Positions 17,730 to 26,837 of a DNA stretch of 58,963 nucleotides are shown piece after piece (the stretch's first letter is position 1; each line of letters begins with the position of its first letter). The translations under genes and the position numbers were made by a program. The DNA comes from Bacteroidales bacterium (GTDB lineage: Bacteria > Bacteroidota > Bacteroidia > Bacteroidales > UBA932), in the NCBI GenBank assembly GCA_009774765.1, contig VSOK01000010.1:1-58963 (forward strand), given 5' to 3'. The notes below the pieces were generated by a model. It did no database searches, was not told the DNA's origin, and worked only from the letters and a program-made list of their open reading frames with translations.

Positions 17730-20078
17730 ATGTCAGAAAGAAAAGGCCGCGGACACAGGAATGGCGGCAATGCGAGAGCCGGACGCTCGAAAAGAGAGAA
17801 AAAAACATATCCGGAATATGTGGGAAGAGTACAGATGACCCGTGAAGGTTATATTTTCGTCATTGTTGAAAACGAGGAGGACGATGTCTTTGTGAAAGCT
17901 TCCAGGACCGGAGGCGCGCTTCACGGTGATACGGTACGGGTGGCTGTCACAAGGGAGAAGACCGACAGGACACGCAAGGAAGGAAAGGTGCTGGAGATTG
18001 TCGAGAGGGCTAAAAAACCGTTTGTCGGAATATTGCATGTCGTTATGAACCAGGCCTGGGTGCTTATGCAGAGCAGGACTATGCCGTATGATATTTCAGT
18101 TTCCGTGGAGGATGCCGTAAAGATGGGGGCTGAATCCGGTATGAAAGTCGCAGCCGTCGTGGACAACTGGCCCAAAGGCGCGCTCAGCCCTGCAGGCCAT
18201 ATCGTTGACGTGCTCGGTCTGCCGGGTGAGAACGATACGGAAATGCACGCTATCCTTGCTGAATATTCTCTGCCGTACAGATTTGAACCGGAGGTTTCCA
18301 ATGCTGCGGACAGCATTTCCGATGAGATAACGGAAAAGGATCTGCGTGAACGCAGGGATTTCCGTGATGTTCTTACGTTTACCATAGACCCGGCGGATGC
18401 CAAGGACTTTGATGACGCTCTTTCTTTCCGGAGGCTTGAAAACGGAAATTATGAGGTCGGTGTGCATATTGCCGATGTCACTCATTATGTGACGCCGGGT
18501 TCGGTTGTGGAGGAGGAGGCCCGCAAGCGCAGCACTTCAGTGTATCTTGTGGACCGCACGGTGCCTATGCTTCCTGAGAAACTGTCCAACAAGCTGTGCT
18601 CTCTGCGTCCTAATGAACCCAAACTGACGTTCTCCGCAGTATTCGAAATGACTCCGCTTGCAAAGGTCGTGACAAGCTGGTTCGGAAGGACTGTCATAAA
18701 CTCGGACTACCGTTTCGCGTATGAGACGGCCCAGCAGGTGATAGATGCCGGAAGCGGTGCGATGGAGATGGAGCTCCGCGGAGGAACCGACGGTATACAT
18801 CACAGAGGCGATGCTTCCGAGTCGGCGATGGGAGAGGGGATAACCACAGGTCTTGTGATTCCTGACAATCTTAAGGAGGCGATACTGACGATGCACAATC
18901 TTGCTTCCAAGCTTCGCAAAAAGAGATTTTCTGCCGGAGCGATCAGTTTTGAACGTCCGGAGATGAAGGTTGAAGTGGATGAGAAAGGACGTCCGGTAAG
19001 AGTCTACCAGAAGATTTCCAAAGAGGCCAACTGGCTGATAGAGGAGTTTATGCTGCTCGCGAACAGGAGCGTCGCCGAGTTTGTCGCTACCGGATGCAAA
19101 GGAACTCCTGGATGTCCTGCAGGAAGCCGCAGGCAGGCGAAGACTTTTGTGTACCGTATCCACGATGAACCCAATCAGGACAAGCTGGAGAATCTGCGCA
19201 GCTTCATACATAATTTCGGATATAAGATGGGGTCTACAGCCAATGGAAAGGAAATTTCAAAGGAACTGAATGACCTTTTCAAAAAGGCAAAGGATACTCC
19301 GGAGTTCAATGCAATTGAACTTCTGTCCCTGAGAACTATGGCGAAAGCCCGTTATGATACTGAAAATATAGGGCATTACGGACTTGCGTTCAAATATTAC
19401 ACTCATTTTACATCTCCTATCCGAAGATATCCGGATATGATGGTGCACAGGCTTCTTGCAATGTATCTGAAAGGAGCTGATTCCCAGAAGAAGGACTATT
19501 ATGAGAATCTCTGCAAATATTCTTCGGAAAGGGAAGTCGTGGCTGCCGAGGCGGAAAGATCAAGCATCAAGTATAAGCTTGTGGAGTTTATGCAGGACAA
19601 GGTGGGATATGAATTTGAAGGACATATTTCAGGACTTACTGAATGGGGTATGTATGTTGAGGTCGAGCCTACCAAAATTGAAGGAATGGTCGCGTTGAGG
19701 GATATCAGATCTGATTTCTTTGAATTTGACCAGGAGCGTTATCGTGTGGTGGGCAGGCGTTCACGTATAGTCTACAATCTCGGAGACCCTGTCAGGATAC
19801 GTGTGAAGAAGACAAATCTTGAGCAGAAGCTTCTCGATTATGAACTTGTCGAGACAGGTCTTGAGGAAAGGGAGCCTCACCGTGAGGATTATGAGCGCGT
19901 TCGTGGAGCCGCTTATGTTCGTGGAGCGGACGGTCCGTTTGACACTACTGCGGGAGTCGGTTCCAACAAGGCTGCACGCAAGGAAAAGGTACGTCAGGCC
20001 ATAAAAGCCTCCAAGAAGTCTGCAAAACGCAAGGAGAAGAAAAAGCAGGAAACGCGAAAAAATAAAGGCGGTAAATAA
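17730..20078 (+). CDS. rnr: Ribonuclease R
   Basis: A 782-residue 3'-5' exoribonuclease of the RNB family, cytoplasmic, degrading structured RNA. Domains in order: basic N-terminus, cold-shock/OB segments (about 30-170), RNB catalytic domain beginning near residue 205 with the metal-binding Asp cluster DPADAKDFDDAL, an S1 domain (about 630-720, VGYEFEGHISGLTEWGMYV), and a Lys-rich tail from about 745 to the end, as usual in RNase R. ATG 17730 is placed right after a good promoter. A strong intrinsic terminator follows, so it is probably monocistronic. Confidence 0.95.
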   Translation: MSERKGRGHRNGGNARAGRSKREKKTYPEYVGRVQMTREGYIFVIVENEEDDVFVKASRTGGALHGDTVRVAVTREKTDRTRKEGKVLEIVERAKKPFVGILHVVMNQAWVLMQSRTMPYDISVSVEDAVKMGAESGMKVAAVVDNWPKGALSPAGHIVDVLGLPGENDTEMHAILAEYSLPYRFEPEVSNAADSISDEITEKDLRERRDFRDVLTFTIDPADAKDFDDALSFRRLENGNYEVGVHIADVTHYVTPGSVVEEEARKRSTSVYLVDRTVPMLPEKLSNKLCSLRPNEPKLTFSAVFEMTPLAKVVTSWFGRTVINSDYRFAYETAQQVIDAGSGAMEMELRGGTDGIHHRGDASESAMGEGITTGLVIPDNLKEAILTMHNLASKLRKKRFSAGAISFERPEMKVEVDEKGRPVRVYQKISKEANWLIEEFMLLANRSVAEFVATGCKGTPGCPAGSRRQAKTFVYRIHDEPNQDKLENLRSFIHNFGYKMGSTANGKEISKELNDLFKKAKDTPEFNAIELLSLRTMAKARYDTENIGHYGLAFKYYTHFTSPIRRYPDMMVHRLLAMYLKGADSQKKDYYENLCKYSSEREVVAAEAERSSIKYKLVEFMQDKVGYEFEGHISGLTEWGMYVEVEPTKIEGMVALRDIRSDFFEFDQERYRVVGRRSRIVYNLGDPVRIRVKKTNLEQKLLDYELVETGLEEREPHREDYERVRGAAYVRGADGPFDTTAGVGSNKAARKEKVRQAIKASKKSAKRKEKKKQETRKNKGGK

Positions 20079-20089
20079 TGTTTCACCTG

Positions 20090-20127
20090 AAAGTTACGGA
20101 GACTGAAAAGTTTCCGTAACTTTTTTT
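20090..20127 (+). terminator. Intrinsic terminator of rnr
   Basis: Inverted repeat AAAGTTACGGA / TCCGTAACTTT (11 bp) with a 12-base loop and a run of seven T (20121-20127), 12 bases after the rnr stop. Confidence 0.92.
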
Positions 20128-20159
20128 GTGTCAGGATTATGTCTTGTCAGGAAAAATCG

Positions 20160-20167
20160 TATATTTG
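20160..20167 (+). promoter_or_regulatory. -7 box of the susC-susD promoter
   Basis: TATATTTG fits TAnnTTTG, 45 bases ahead of the susC ATG. The upstream element at normal spacing is poor (nearest TTTG is 31 bases away), which would suit a promoter needing an activator. Confidence 0.55.
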
Positions 20168-20172
20168 TCACC

Positions 20173-20187
20173 TAGGTTAATAACCTA
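20173..20187. promoter_or_regulatory. Palindrome at the susC transcription start
   Basis: TAGGTTA-A-TAACCTA is a perfect 7+1+7 palindrome beginning 5 bases after the -7 box, so it covers the expected start site. It could be an operator or a stem at the 5' end of the mRNA; the binding protein is unknown. Confidence 0.4.
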
Positions 20188-20212
20188 ATAAGTAAAACCA
20201 AATAAGTTTATT

Positions 20213-23200
20213 ATGAAAAAAACAATTATCGGGTGCTGCATCGCCTTTATGGCTTTTGCGGCATTTAGTGTTTTTACCTCGCTTGAGGCTTTTGCCCAAG
20301 TCGGGGGGGGTAAGGTTAGCGGCATAGTTACTGATGCCAATGGGCCCGCAGTCGGAGCGGCTGTCTTTGTCAAAGGCGGCACTTCCGGAGTTACAACGGA
20401 TATGGACGGTGAATTCACTGTCACAGGTCTGAAAAACGACGACGTTATAGTAGTTTCTCTTTTAGGGTATCAGACACAGGAGATCGTTTATACCGGTCAG
20501 GTAAGTCTGAATATTGTTCTTAAGGAAGAGTCCACATACCTTGAAGGGGTTGTCGTGACTGCAATGGGTGTAGAGCGTCAGTCCGAGACTCTTACCTATA
20601 CTGCGGAAACTATAGGCGGCAAAGATGTAAACGACATCAAGAATGTCAATATGATCAATTCCCTTCAGGGAAAAAGTGCCGGTCTTGTCATTACGCCCAA
20701 TTCTACAGGTGCGGGCGGTTCTTCAAAAATCCTGTTCCGTGGAAACAAATCCATCAGCGGCAGCAACCAGCCTCTCATCGTCATAGACGGTGTGCCTGTA
20801 ATGCAGAATATAACCACATCACAGGTTGCTTCGAATTATGGTGGAGAGCGTGACGGAGGCGATGTCATGTCTACAGTCAATCCTGATGATATCAAATCGA
20901 TCACATTGCTTAAAGGCGCATCCGCAGCTGCACTTTACGGTGCTGTGGCGGCCAACGGTGCCATTATGATTACGACAAAGTCTGCGGCATCAGGGCGCGT
21001 AAACGTAAACATATCCAGCAACACGACTGTCGATACCCCTATGAATCTTCCTGATTTCCAGAATAATTACGGAATGTCGGACAACGGGACATACAGTTGG
21101 GGAGACAAACTTGCTTCTGCATCTCCTGACTATCTCAAAAAATTCTTCCGTACAGGAGTTACAACAAACAACTCGATAGCCATATCCGGCGGAAGTGAAA
21201 ACTTCGGGGCATATCTGTCTTATGGAAATGTGTATTCTGAAGGAATCACTCCTCAAAATGAATATATGAGCCATAATGTCAATGCAAAGGTTAATTTTAC
21301 TGTCCTTAAGAAGATACATATAGATGCGAGTGCAAAATTCACAAATCAGCATATCGAAAACCAGGCGGCATCGGGATTTCTCTGGAATCCGCTTACCGGT
21401 GCATATCTTTTCCCTCGTGGAGAGGATTGGGGATATTACAAGAATAACTTTGAAATCTATGAAGCCGCACGCGGAGTGAATGTACAGAATTGGACGAATA
21501 CGGGTCAGCAGCAATACAGCAACCCTTATTGGGTGCTTAACCGTCAGAAGCCTATATCCGACCGTAACCGTTATGAGGTAGGAGGAAGTATCAGATGGGA
21601 TATAATAGACGACCTGTATATCCAGGGACGTCTCCGTTATGAGAGAGGTGATGAGCATTTTGTTCATAATGCCCATGCATCAAGTATAGGAAATCTTTAT
21701 CCTATGGGACGTATGAAAGACAACCGTTATTTCAGCGACCAGATGTACGGTGATGTCCTTATCGGGTATAATCATATCTGGAAAGATACTTATATGCTTT
21801 CCGTAACAGCCGGTTCGAGCTTTACCCACAACAAGACTTCCCACGTGGACCTTTGGGGAGAAGGCTCCCAGTTCGTGTCTCTTGGCAACGGTAACATATA
21901 TTATCCGAACATATTCACTCCTAACAACTATTTCGGAAATATGTCCACCGTCGGCAAAAACGACCAGTGGAATACGGAGAAACGTCTCAATGCAGTGTTC
22001 GCTACTGCACAGTTCGGTTATAAAAACGGCTTGTTCATCGATCTTACGGCACGTAACGACTGGTCTTCAAGTCTTGCTTTCACTGACAGTATGTCGTTTT
22101 TCTATCCTTCAGCAGGTGTCAGCTTCCTTCTTGACAGGTTTGTGGATATGGGCAAAAACGTGGATCTGCTGAAATTCCGCGCAAGTTACTCCATTGTCGG
22201 TAATGATGTTCCTGTGTATATGTCAAATCTTCTGTACAGCCTCCAGTCACAGGGTAGCATATCTGCTCCGGAGAATGCTCCGTTCAGAACCTTGAAGCCT
22301 GAGATGACGAATTCAATAGAGGCCGGTATTGACGGAACTTTCTTCCAGGACAGGATGAATGTCTCATTCACCTGGTATAAGACAAATACCAAAAACCAGT
22401 TCTTTTCGGTGTCTGCTCCTTATGAGTCCGGTCTTCGTAACCGTTATATAAATGCCGGCAACGTGCAGAATCAGGGATTTGAATTCAATTTCGGATGGTA
22501 CGAACCTTTTACCAAAGACTTCTCGTGGGAAACCAATTTCAACATATCTTACAACGACAATAAGATAAAGACTCTTGTCGATGATCTTCCTAACGGACTT
22601 ACCATCTCTGATTTCGGAGGAGCTAAAGTAGTGTTGAAAGAAGGCGGTTCGTATGGTGATCTGTATGTGCGTTACGTAAAACGTGATGACAACGGGAAAC
22701 CTCTTCAGGATGAATCAGGAAAGCCTATATTGAGCAGTGACAATACGTCTGAGATGAAATATGTCGGAAATATGAATTCAAAAGTGTATGCAGGATGGAC
22801 AAATACATTCCGTTACAAGAATGTGTCACTGTCATTTCTTATTGATGCACGTTTCGGAGGAAGAGTGGTCTCTATGACAGAAGCGGCTCTTGACGGATGG
22901 GGCGTGTCTGCAAGGAGCGGCGCTGCACGCGATGCCGGATCCGTAGTGGTCGACGGGGTTTCATTCAATCCTCGTGACTGGTATGAAACGACAGGAGCAA
23001 GCAACTTCAATTCACCGTATGCAAACGAAAATTATGTCTACAGTGCGACCAATATCCGTCTGCGTGAGTTGAGCCTCGGATATACATTCAGAGATGTATT
23101 CGGACCGGGAAAGAATATAACAGCTTCGCTTATAGGAAGGAATTTGTTCTTCTTCTACAAGAAAGCTCCGGTCGATCCTGATGTTTCTGCCGGTACAGGC

Positions 23201-23278
23201 AACGGATGGCAGGGTATTGATGTTTTCGCTTTGCCGACTACCCGCAGCTTTGGCTTGAATTTGAAACTTAATTTCTAA
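20213..23278 (+). CDS. SusC-family TonB-linked outer-membrane importer
   Basis: A 1021-residue SusC/RagA-type protein. A signal peptide (about 1-30, ending AFAQ) is followed by a carboxypeptidase-D-like domain (about 33-105, GPAVGAAVFVKGGTSGVTTD), the plug (about 115-255, with QPLIVIDGVPV and IKSITLLKGASAAALYG, the usual SusC signature), and a 22-strand-type barrel ending LNLKLNF. It imports the ligand bound by the SusD partner, 11 bases downstream, using TonB energy. There is no adjacent glycosidase, regulator or ECF sigma, so the substrate is unknown. Odd feature: a run of eight G at codons 31-33, in frame as it stands, where a change of one base would put a stop codon within a few codons. 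Confidence 0.95.
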   Translation: MKKTIIGCCIAFMAFAAFSVFTSLEAFAQVGGGKVSGIVTDANGPAVGAAVFVKGGTSGVTTDMDGEFTVTGLKNDDVIVVSLLGYQTQEIVYTGQVSLNIVLKEESTYLEGVVVTAMGVERQSETLTYTAETIGGKDVNDIKNVNMINSLQGKSAGLVITPNSTGAGGSSKILFRGNKSISGSNQPLIVIDGVPVMQNITTSQVASNYGGERDGGDVMSTVNPDDIKSITLLKGASAAALYGAVAANGAIMITTKSAASGRVNVNISSNTTVDTPMNLPDFQNNYGMSDNGTYSWGDKLASASPDYLKKFFRTGVTTNNSIAISGGSENFGAYLSYGNVYSEGITPQNEYMSHNVNAKVNFTVLKKIHIDASAKFTNQHIENQAASGFLWNPLTGAYLFPRGEDWGYYKNNFEIYEAARGVNVQNWTNTGQQQYSNPYWVLNRQKPISDRNRYEVGGSIRWDIIDDLYIQGRLRYERGDEHFVHNAHASSIGNLYPMGRMKDNRYFSDQMYGDVLIGYNHIWKDTYMLSVTAGSSFTHNKTSHVDLWGEGSQFVSLGNGNIYYPNIFTPNNYFGNMSTVGKNDQWNTEKRLNAVFATAQFGYKNGLFIDLTARNDWSSSLAFTDSMSFFYPSAGVSFLLDRFVDMGKNVDLLKFRASYSIVGNDVPVYMSNLLYSLQSQGSISAPENAPFRTLKPEMTNSIEAGIDGTFFQDRMNVSFTWYKTNTKNQFFSVSAPYESGLRNRYINAGNVQNQGFEFNFGWYEPFTKDFSWETNFNISYNDNKIKTLVDDLPNGLTISDFGGAKVVLKEGGSYGDLYVRYVKRDDNGKPLQDESGKPILSSDNTSEMKYVGNMNSKVYAGWTNTFRYKNVSLSFLIDARFGGRVVSMTEAALDGWGVSARSGAARDAGSVVVDGVSFNPRDWYETTGASNFNSPYANENYVYSATNIRLRELSLGYTFRDVFGPGKNITASLIGRNLFFFYKKAPVDPDVSAGTGNGWQGIDVFALPTTRSFGLNLKLNF
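20303..20310 (+). repeat. G8 homopolymer inside the susC coding start
   Basis: Eight consecutive G directly after the signal-peptide codons (reads Val-Gly-Gly-Gly-Lys). With nine G the next codon becomes TAA; with seven G the frame reaches TAG six codons after the tract. Runs of this length are prone to polymerase slippage. Confidence 0.9.
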
Positions 23279-23289
23279 TTTTTACTGCA

Positions 23290-24939
23290 ATGAAAAGAAT
23301 TATAAAATATACGATAGGAATTTTTGCCGGATTTGGTATGCTGTATTCCTGTACGGGTAAGTTTGAGGATATGAACACGAGCGGCATTCAGGTCAATCCG
23401 GCTGATCTTCCTCTTTCTGCCCAGTGCGCGGAGCCGATGCGTTACTGCTATCCTCCTCATCAGAATATGTTCCAGTTCTGGACTAATCTCAGTATAGACT
23501 TGTATAGCGGTTATTTTATGACTCCTAATGGCAATTTCTCAAATGGAGACCTCGGAGAGAACCGTGGACACAGTGGAGGAATGTATGAAAACCATTACCT
23601 TCACGTGTTCAACAATACGCGCCGCCTTATTTCCACGTTTGAAGAACGCGGAGAATACGGTCTTGCCGGTGTAATGCGTATAGTGCAGACATACAGTCTT
23701 ATGATGACTACGGATGCCTATGGCCCGTTGGCTCACAGTTCCATCCTTTCCGGTGAATATGAGTCTTATTTCCCGTTTGACAGTCAGCAGGAACTCTATC
23801 AGACGATGTTTGACGATGTTGAGTCTGCCCTCAAAGGATTCAACAGTATCAGCGATAAAGAAAAGGCGGATCTGGCCGTATTCGATGACTGGTGCTCCGG
23901 TGATGTCGAGATGTGGAAAAAGATTGCCAATACTATGAAACTCCGTATGGCTCTGCGCCTTTCAAAAAGGGAGAGCGAAATGGCTGCAGCCGGATATGAT
24001 CTCAAGAAGATCGCATCTGAAGCAACTGCGAATACTCTTGCGAACGGAGGAAAGGATATTCTGATAAACAAGAACCTTGAAAACGAAATGTGGCTTATGT
24101 TTGACTGGGGAGACTGTGGTTTCAACGCCAATCTTGTCACTATTATGTCCGGATTCCAGGATCCTCGTCAGCCGTTGTTTATGACGAAGAATCGCGAGAT
24201 CAAGGATAATGACAATTTGCTGCTTGCGGCAGAGTCGGAATATCTCGGTATCCGTTTCGCAAGCGGACTCCCGGCAAAACCTAATCTTTGGGGAAATTTC
24301 TCTGGCTGGGCTGCTCCTTATAATGCGCCTCTTCCTATTTTCAGGCAGGCTGAATCCTATTTTCTCCTTGCTGAGGCTGCGTTGAGGGGATGGATCTCAG
24401 GAAATGTCAAGGACCTTTACGAGCAGGGTATAAGGAGTGCTATGAACAATGAGAAGGCATACAAGGGAGGATATGTCAGTGGTTTTACAATGACAGATGC
24501 TGATATAAATGAGTATATCAACGGGACTTCGACACAGATTGACTATGTCGATCCTATAGACAGCAAACTGAACGCTAAGGCGGTCAATAAATTGTGTGTC
24601 AAATGGGATGATGCGGCAGGCAATGAAGACAAGCTCGCACGTATCATAACCCAGAAATATTTAGCATTGTTCCCGTTGTCGACAGAGGCATGGGCGGAGC
24701 AGAGGCGTACAGGCTATCCTGTCCTTTTCCCTCCTTATGTCAATGAAAGCCAGGGGGCTGTTACCTCTGAAGAAGGCGTGCGCCGTCAGATCTACAGCAG
24801 CAATGCTGGCGATACCAACGCTCAGGGGCTTGCCGGTGGTATAGAGCTTCTTAACAAGGAAAATTCAAGCAAAACCCATACGGGAGATATCGGTGGCACA
24901 CGTGTATGGTGGGACAACGCCGGTAAAGGAAATTTCTGA
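23290..24939 (+). CDS. SusD/RagB-family surface lipoprotein
   Basis: A 549-residue SusD-like protein. The signal peptide ends GMLYSC with lipidated Cys21. Helical TPR-like regions lie in the first half (MRIVQTYSLMMTTDAYGPLAHS), and RQAESYFLLAEAALRGW and KYLALFPLSTEAWAEQRRTGYPVLFPP in the second half are typical of the SusD-like_2 subgroup. It sits over the SusC barrel and binds substrate at the cell surface. It ends before a strong terminator, so the operon is just susC-susD. Substrate is not readable from the sequence. Confidence 0.93.
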   Translation: MKRIIKYTIGIFAGFGMLYSCTGKFEDMNTSGIQVNPADLPLSAQCAEPMRYCYPPHQNMFQFWTNLSIDLYSGYFMTPNGNFSNGDLGENRGHSGGMYENHYLHVFNNTRRLISTFEERGEYGLAGVMRIVQTYSLMMTTDAYGPLAHSSILSGEYESYFPFDSQQELYQTMFDDVESALKGFNSISDKEKADLAVFDDWCSGDVEMWKKIANTMKLRMALRLSKRESEMAAAGYDLKKIASEATANTLANGGKDILINKNLENEMWLMFDWGDCGFNANLVTIMSGFQDPRQPLFMTKNREIKDNDNLLLAAESEYLGIRFASGLPAKPNLWGNFSGWAAPYNAPLPIFRQAESYFLLAEAALRGWISGNVKDLYEQGIRSAMNNEKAYKGGYVSGFTMTDADINEYINGTSTQIDYVDPIDSKLNAKAVNKLCVKWDDAAGNEDKLARIITQKYLALFPLSTEAWAEQRRTGYPVLFPPYVNESQGAVTSEEGVRRQIYSSNAGDTNAQGLAGGIELLNKENSSKTHTGDIGGTRVWWDNAGKGNF

Positions 24940-25016
24940 TTTGTTATGTGTAACGGAAAAGAGGTCGGATTCTAATATAAATCCAGATTTATTTTAAGAT
25001 TAGCCTCAAATTTATT

Positions 25017-25050
25017 GGAGAATGGCATTCTGAAGCCATTCTCCTTTTTT
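25017..25050 (+). terminator. Intrinsic terminator of susC-susD
   Basis: A perfect 10-bp stem GGAGAATGGC / GCCATTCTCC, 8-base loop, then six T (25045-25050). It also lies just before the convergent S41 peptidase stop. Confidence 0.93.
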
Positions 25051-25056
25051 GTATTG

Positions 25057-26673
25057 CTATACCGCCAATGGCGATTCAAGTGCTTTTTTCAGCTGGTCGT
25101 CATAACGGAGTCTGACCTGTACGCCGGCTTCCTGATAGTAGTAGCGGACGGCGATTTCCTCTTCTATGAACGGTATGATTTCATCTTTTTTCAACCTGAT
25201 GAATTTCTCCTTGTCCATCTCAAGCGCTTTTTCAAGAGCTTTGATTTCGCTTTCCATACTTTCTGCGATACCGTCTTTTTCAAGTTCCAGCTTCATCTGG
25301 TCAAACAGGGCTTTCGCGCTGCTTCTGTAATCGAACTCCTGTTTTTTCGCGAATTCTATGAAGTCCTCGAAATCGGCGTCACTGAAATGGAACTCGTCCA
25401 GAGGTGCTATTGTCTTGTGGTTGCGTACATAGTCGAGTACGTAGCTGTCTATTATACCGTTCAGGACAAGTGAATAGACCAGCCTGCTGTATGATTTGGA
25501 CGGTATTTCCACATCAGGAATGATTCCGCCTCCGTCTCTTACTGTCCTTCCATTGAGTGTTTTGAACTCTTTGGTGAGTGAGTCAGGAATGTGGCCTACG
25601 CTGCCGTCTTCATTTCTCCTGCTGTAGTCGATGGCCTGTACGCATCTTCCGCTCGGAGTATAATATTTTGCAGTGGTGACTTTCAGCTGGCCGTTGTATG
25701 CCACAGGACGGACTGACTGTACCAGACCCTTGCCGTATGTCCTTTTGCCCATAATGGTACCTCGGTCAAGATCCTGGATAGCTCCCGATACGATTTCCGA
25801 TGATGATGCGGATCCGGAGTCAACCATTACTATGATAGGTATTTCAGTGTCTATAGGATCCATTGTAGTTCTGTATTCCCTCTGCGATTCCGGATCAAGT
25901 CCTTTCGAGGACACTACCATTGAACCTTTGGGCACAAACAGTGAGACTATATTGATGGCTTCATTCATAAGACCGCCTCCGTTGCCTCTCAGGTCGAGGA
26001 CAAGACGTTTCATTCCCTTTGCCTTCAGCTTGTTGTATCCGTTTTTGATTTCATTGGCCACTCCGTCGGTAAATCCGCTCTGCAGGATGTATCCTGTGGT
26101 GTCGTCAAGCATTCCTACATATTCTACATCCGGAAGATGTATCCTTTCCCTTACTATAGGTATGTCAAGCGTATCTCCTGTATGGACCTTTTTTACCTTG
26201 AACACCACTGTTGTTCCCGGCTTTCCTTTCATCCTGTCGCTGCTCTCCGCCGCTTCAAGCCCTACTGTCGGGAAACCGTCTATGCTGATTATCTCGTCTC
26301 CGCATACAAGTCCTGCCTTATATGCCGGTGAATTGATATAAGGTTCGTTGATGACGACATTGGCCTCTTTTTTCTTGTGGATGATCGCTCCGATTCCTCC
26401 GTATGTCTTGGAAAGGAGCATCTGGAAGTCTTCGTTCTCGTCCTCAGGAATATATACCGTATAGGGGTCAAGGCTTTCCAGCATCTGGTCTATTCCTGCA
26501 CGCATTATCCTGTCCACTGGCAGGGAGTCTACATACGAGCGGTTCAACTCCTTTATTATGGAGTTCTGGATTTCGGACCACTGGCCAAGTTTAAAGCTTT
26601 TGGTCTGTGCTGACGAGTCCGCTGCGGCTGCAATGAAGGCCGCGGCAAAAAGGATATATATTATCTTTTTCAT
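25057..26673 (-). CDS. S41-family C-terminal processing protease with PDZ domain
   Basis: A 538-residue periplasmic serine protease. Signal peptide (MKKIIYILFAAAFIAAAADSSAQ), then a PDZ domain (about 90-180, YGGIGAIIHKKKEANVVI and AYKAGLVCGDEIISIDG) and the S41 catalytic domain with the nucleophile region MVDSGSASSSEIVSGA and the catalytic Lys in GKRTYGKGLVQ. The C-terminal helices are Lys/Glu-rich. Start 26673 opens the signal peptide; the frame is open for 52 more residues upstream but runs through the promoter. CtpA/Prc-type proteases trim C-termini of envelope proteins. It is divergent from rdgB and monocistronic. Confidence 0.94.
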   Translation of the reverse strand: MKKIIYILFAAAFIAAAADSSAQTKSFKLGQWSEIQNSIIKELNRSYVDSLPVDRIMRAGIDQMLESLDPYTVYIPEDENEDFQMLLSKTYGGIGAIIHKKKEANVVINEPYINSPAYKAGLVCGDEIISIDGFPTVGLEAAESSDRMKGKPGTTVVFKVKKVHTGDTLDIPIVRERIHLPDVEYVGMLDDTTGYILQSGFTDGVANEIKNGYNKLKAKGMKRLVLDLRGNGGGLMNEAINIVSLFVPKGSMVVSSKGLDPESQREYRTTMDPIDTEIPIIVMVDSGSASSSEIVSGAIQDLDRGTIMGKRTYGKGLVQSVRPVAYNGQLKVTTAKYYTPSGRCVQAIDYSRRNEDGSVGHIPDSLTKEFKTLNGRTVRDGGGIIPDVEIPSKSYSRLVYSLVLNGIIDSYVLDYVRNHKTIAPLDEFHFSDADFEDFIEFAKKQEFDYRSSAKALFDQMKLELEKDGIAESMESEIKALEKALEMDKEKFIRLKKDEIIPFIEEEIAVRYYYQEAGVQVRLRYDDQLKKALESPLAV

Positions 26674-26702
26674 AGTCGTTGTGATTTTGGTATTGTTCTT
26701 GT

Positions 26703-26710
26703 CAAAACTA
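26703..26710 (-). promoter_or_regulatory. -7 box for the S41 protease gene
   Basis: TAGTTTTG on the minus strand fits TAnnTTTG and lies about 30 bases ahead of the ATG at 26673. No upstream TTTG at usual spacing. Confidence 0.4.
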
Positions 26711-26757
26711 CGCGAAAGTTTTGATATGATAAAAACGTGCCACAAATTTAAGAAAAA

Positions 26758-26788
26758 TTGCGGTATGTCGTAAGATTTGATACCTTTG
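26758..26788 (+). promoter_or_regulatory. Promoter of rdgB-recO
   Basis: TACCTTTG at 26781-26788 with TTG at 26758-26760, spacing 20. Leader about 43 bases. Confidence 0.6.
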
Positions 26789-26837
26789 CGGCGAATTTTA
26801 TAGTATTGAAAGCAGTAATTATTTAGCAATTGGTTTT

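Noticed and set aside
25673..26341. Open frame of 222 codons on the plus strand opposite the S41 protease
   Set aside because: Ser/Pro/Leu-rich antisense product with no motif or promoter.
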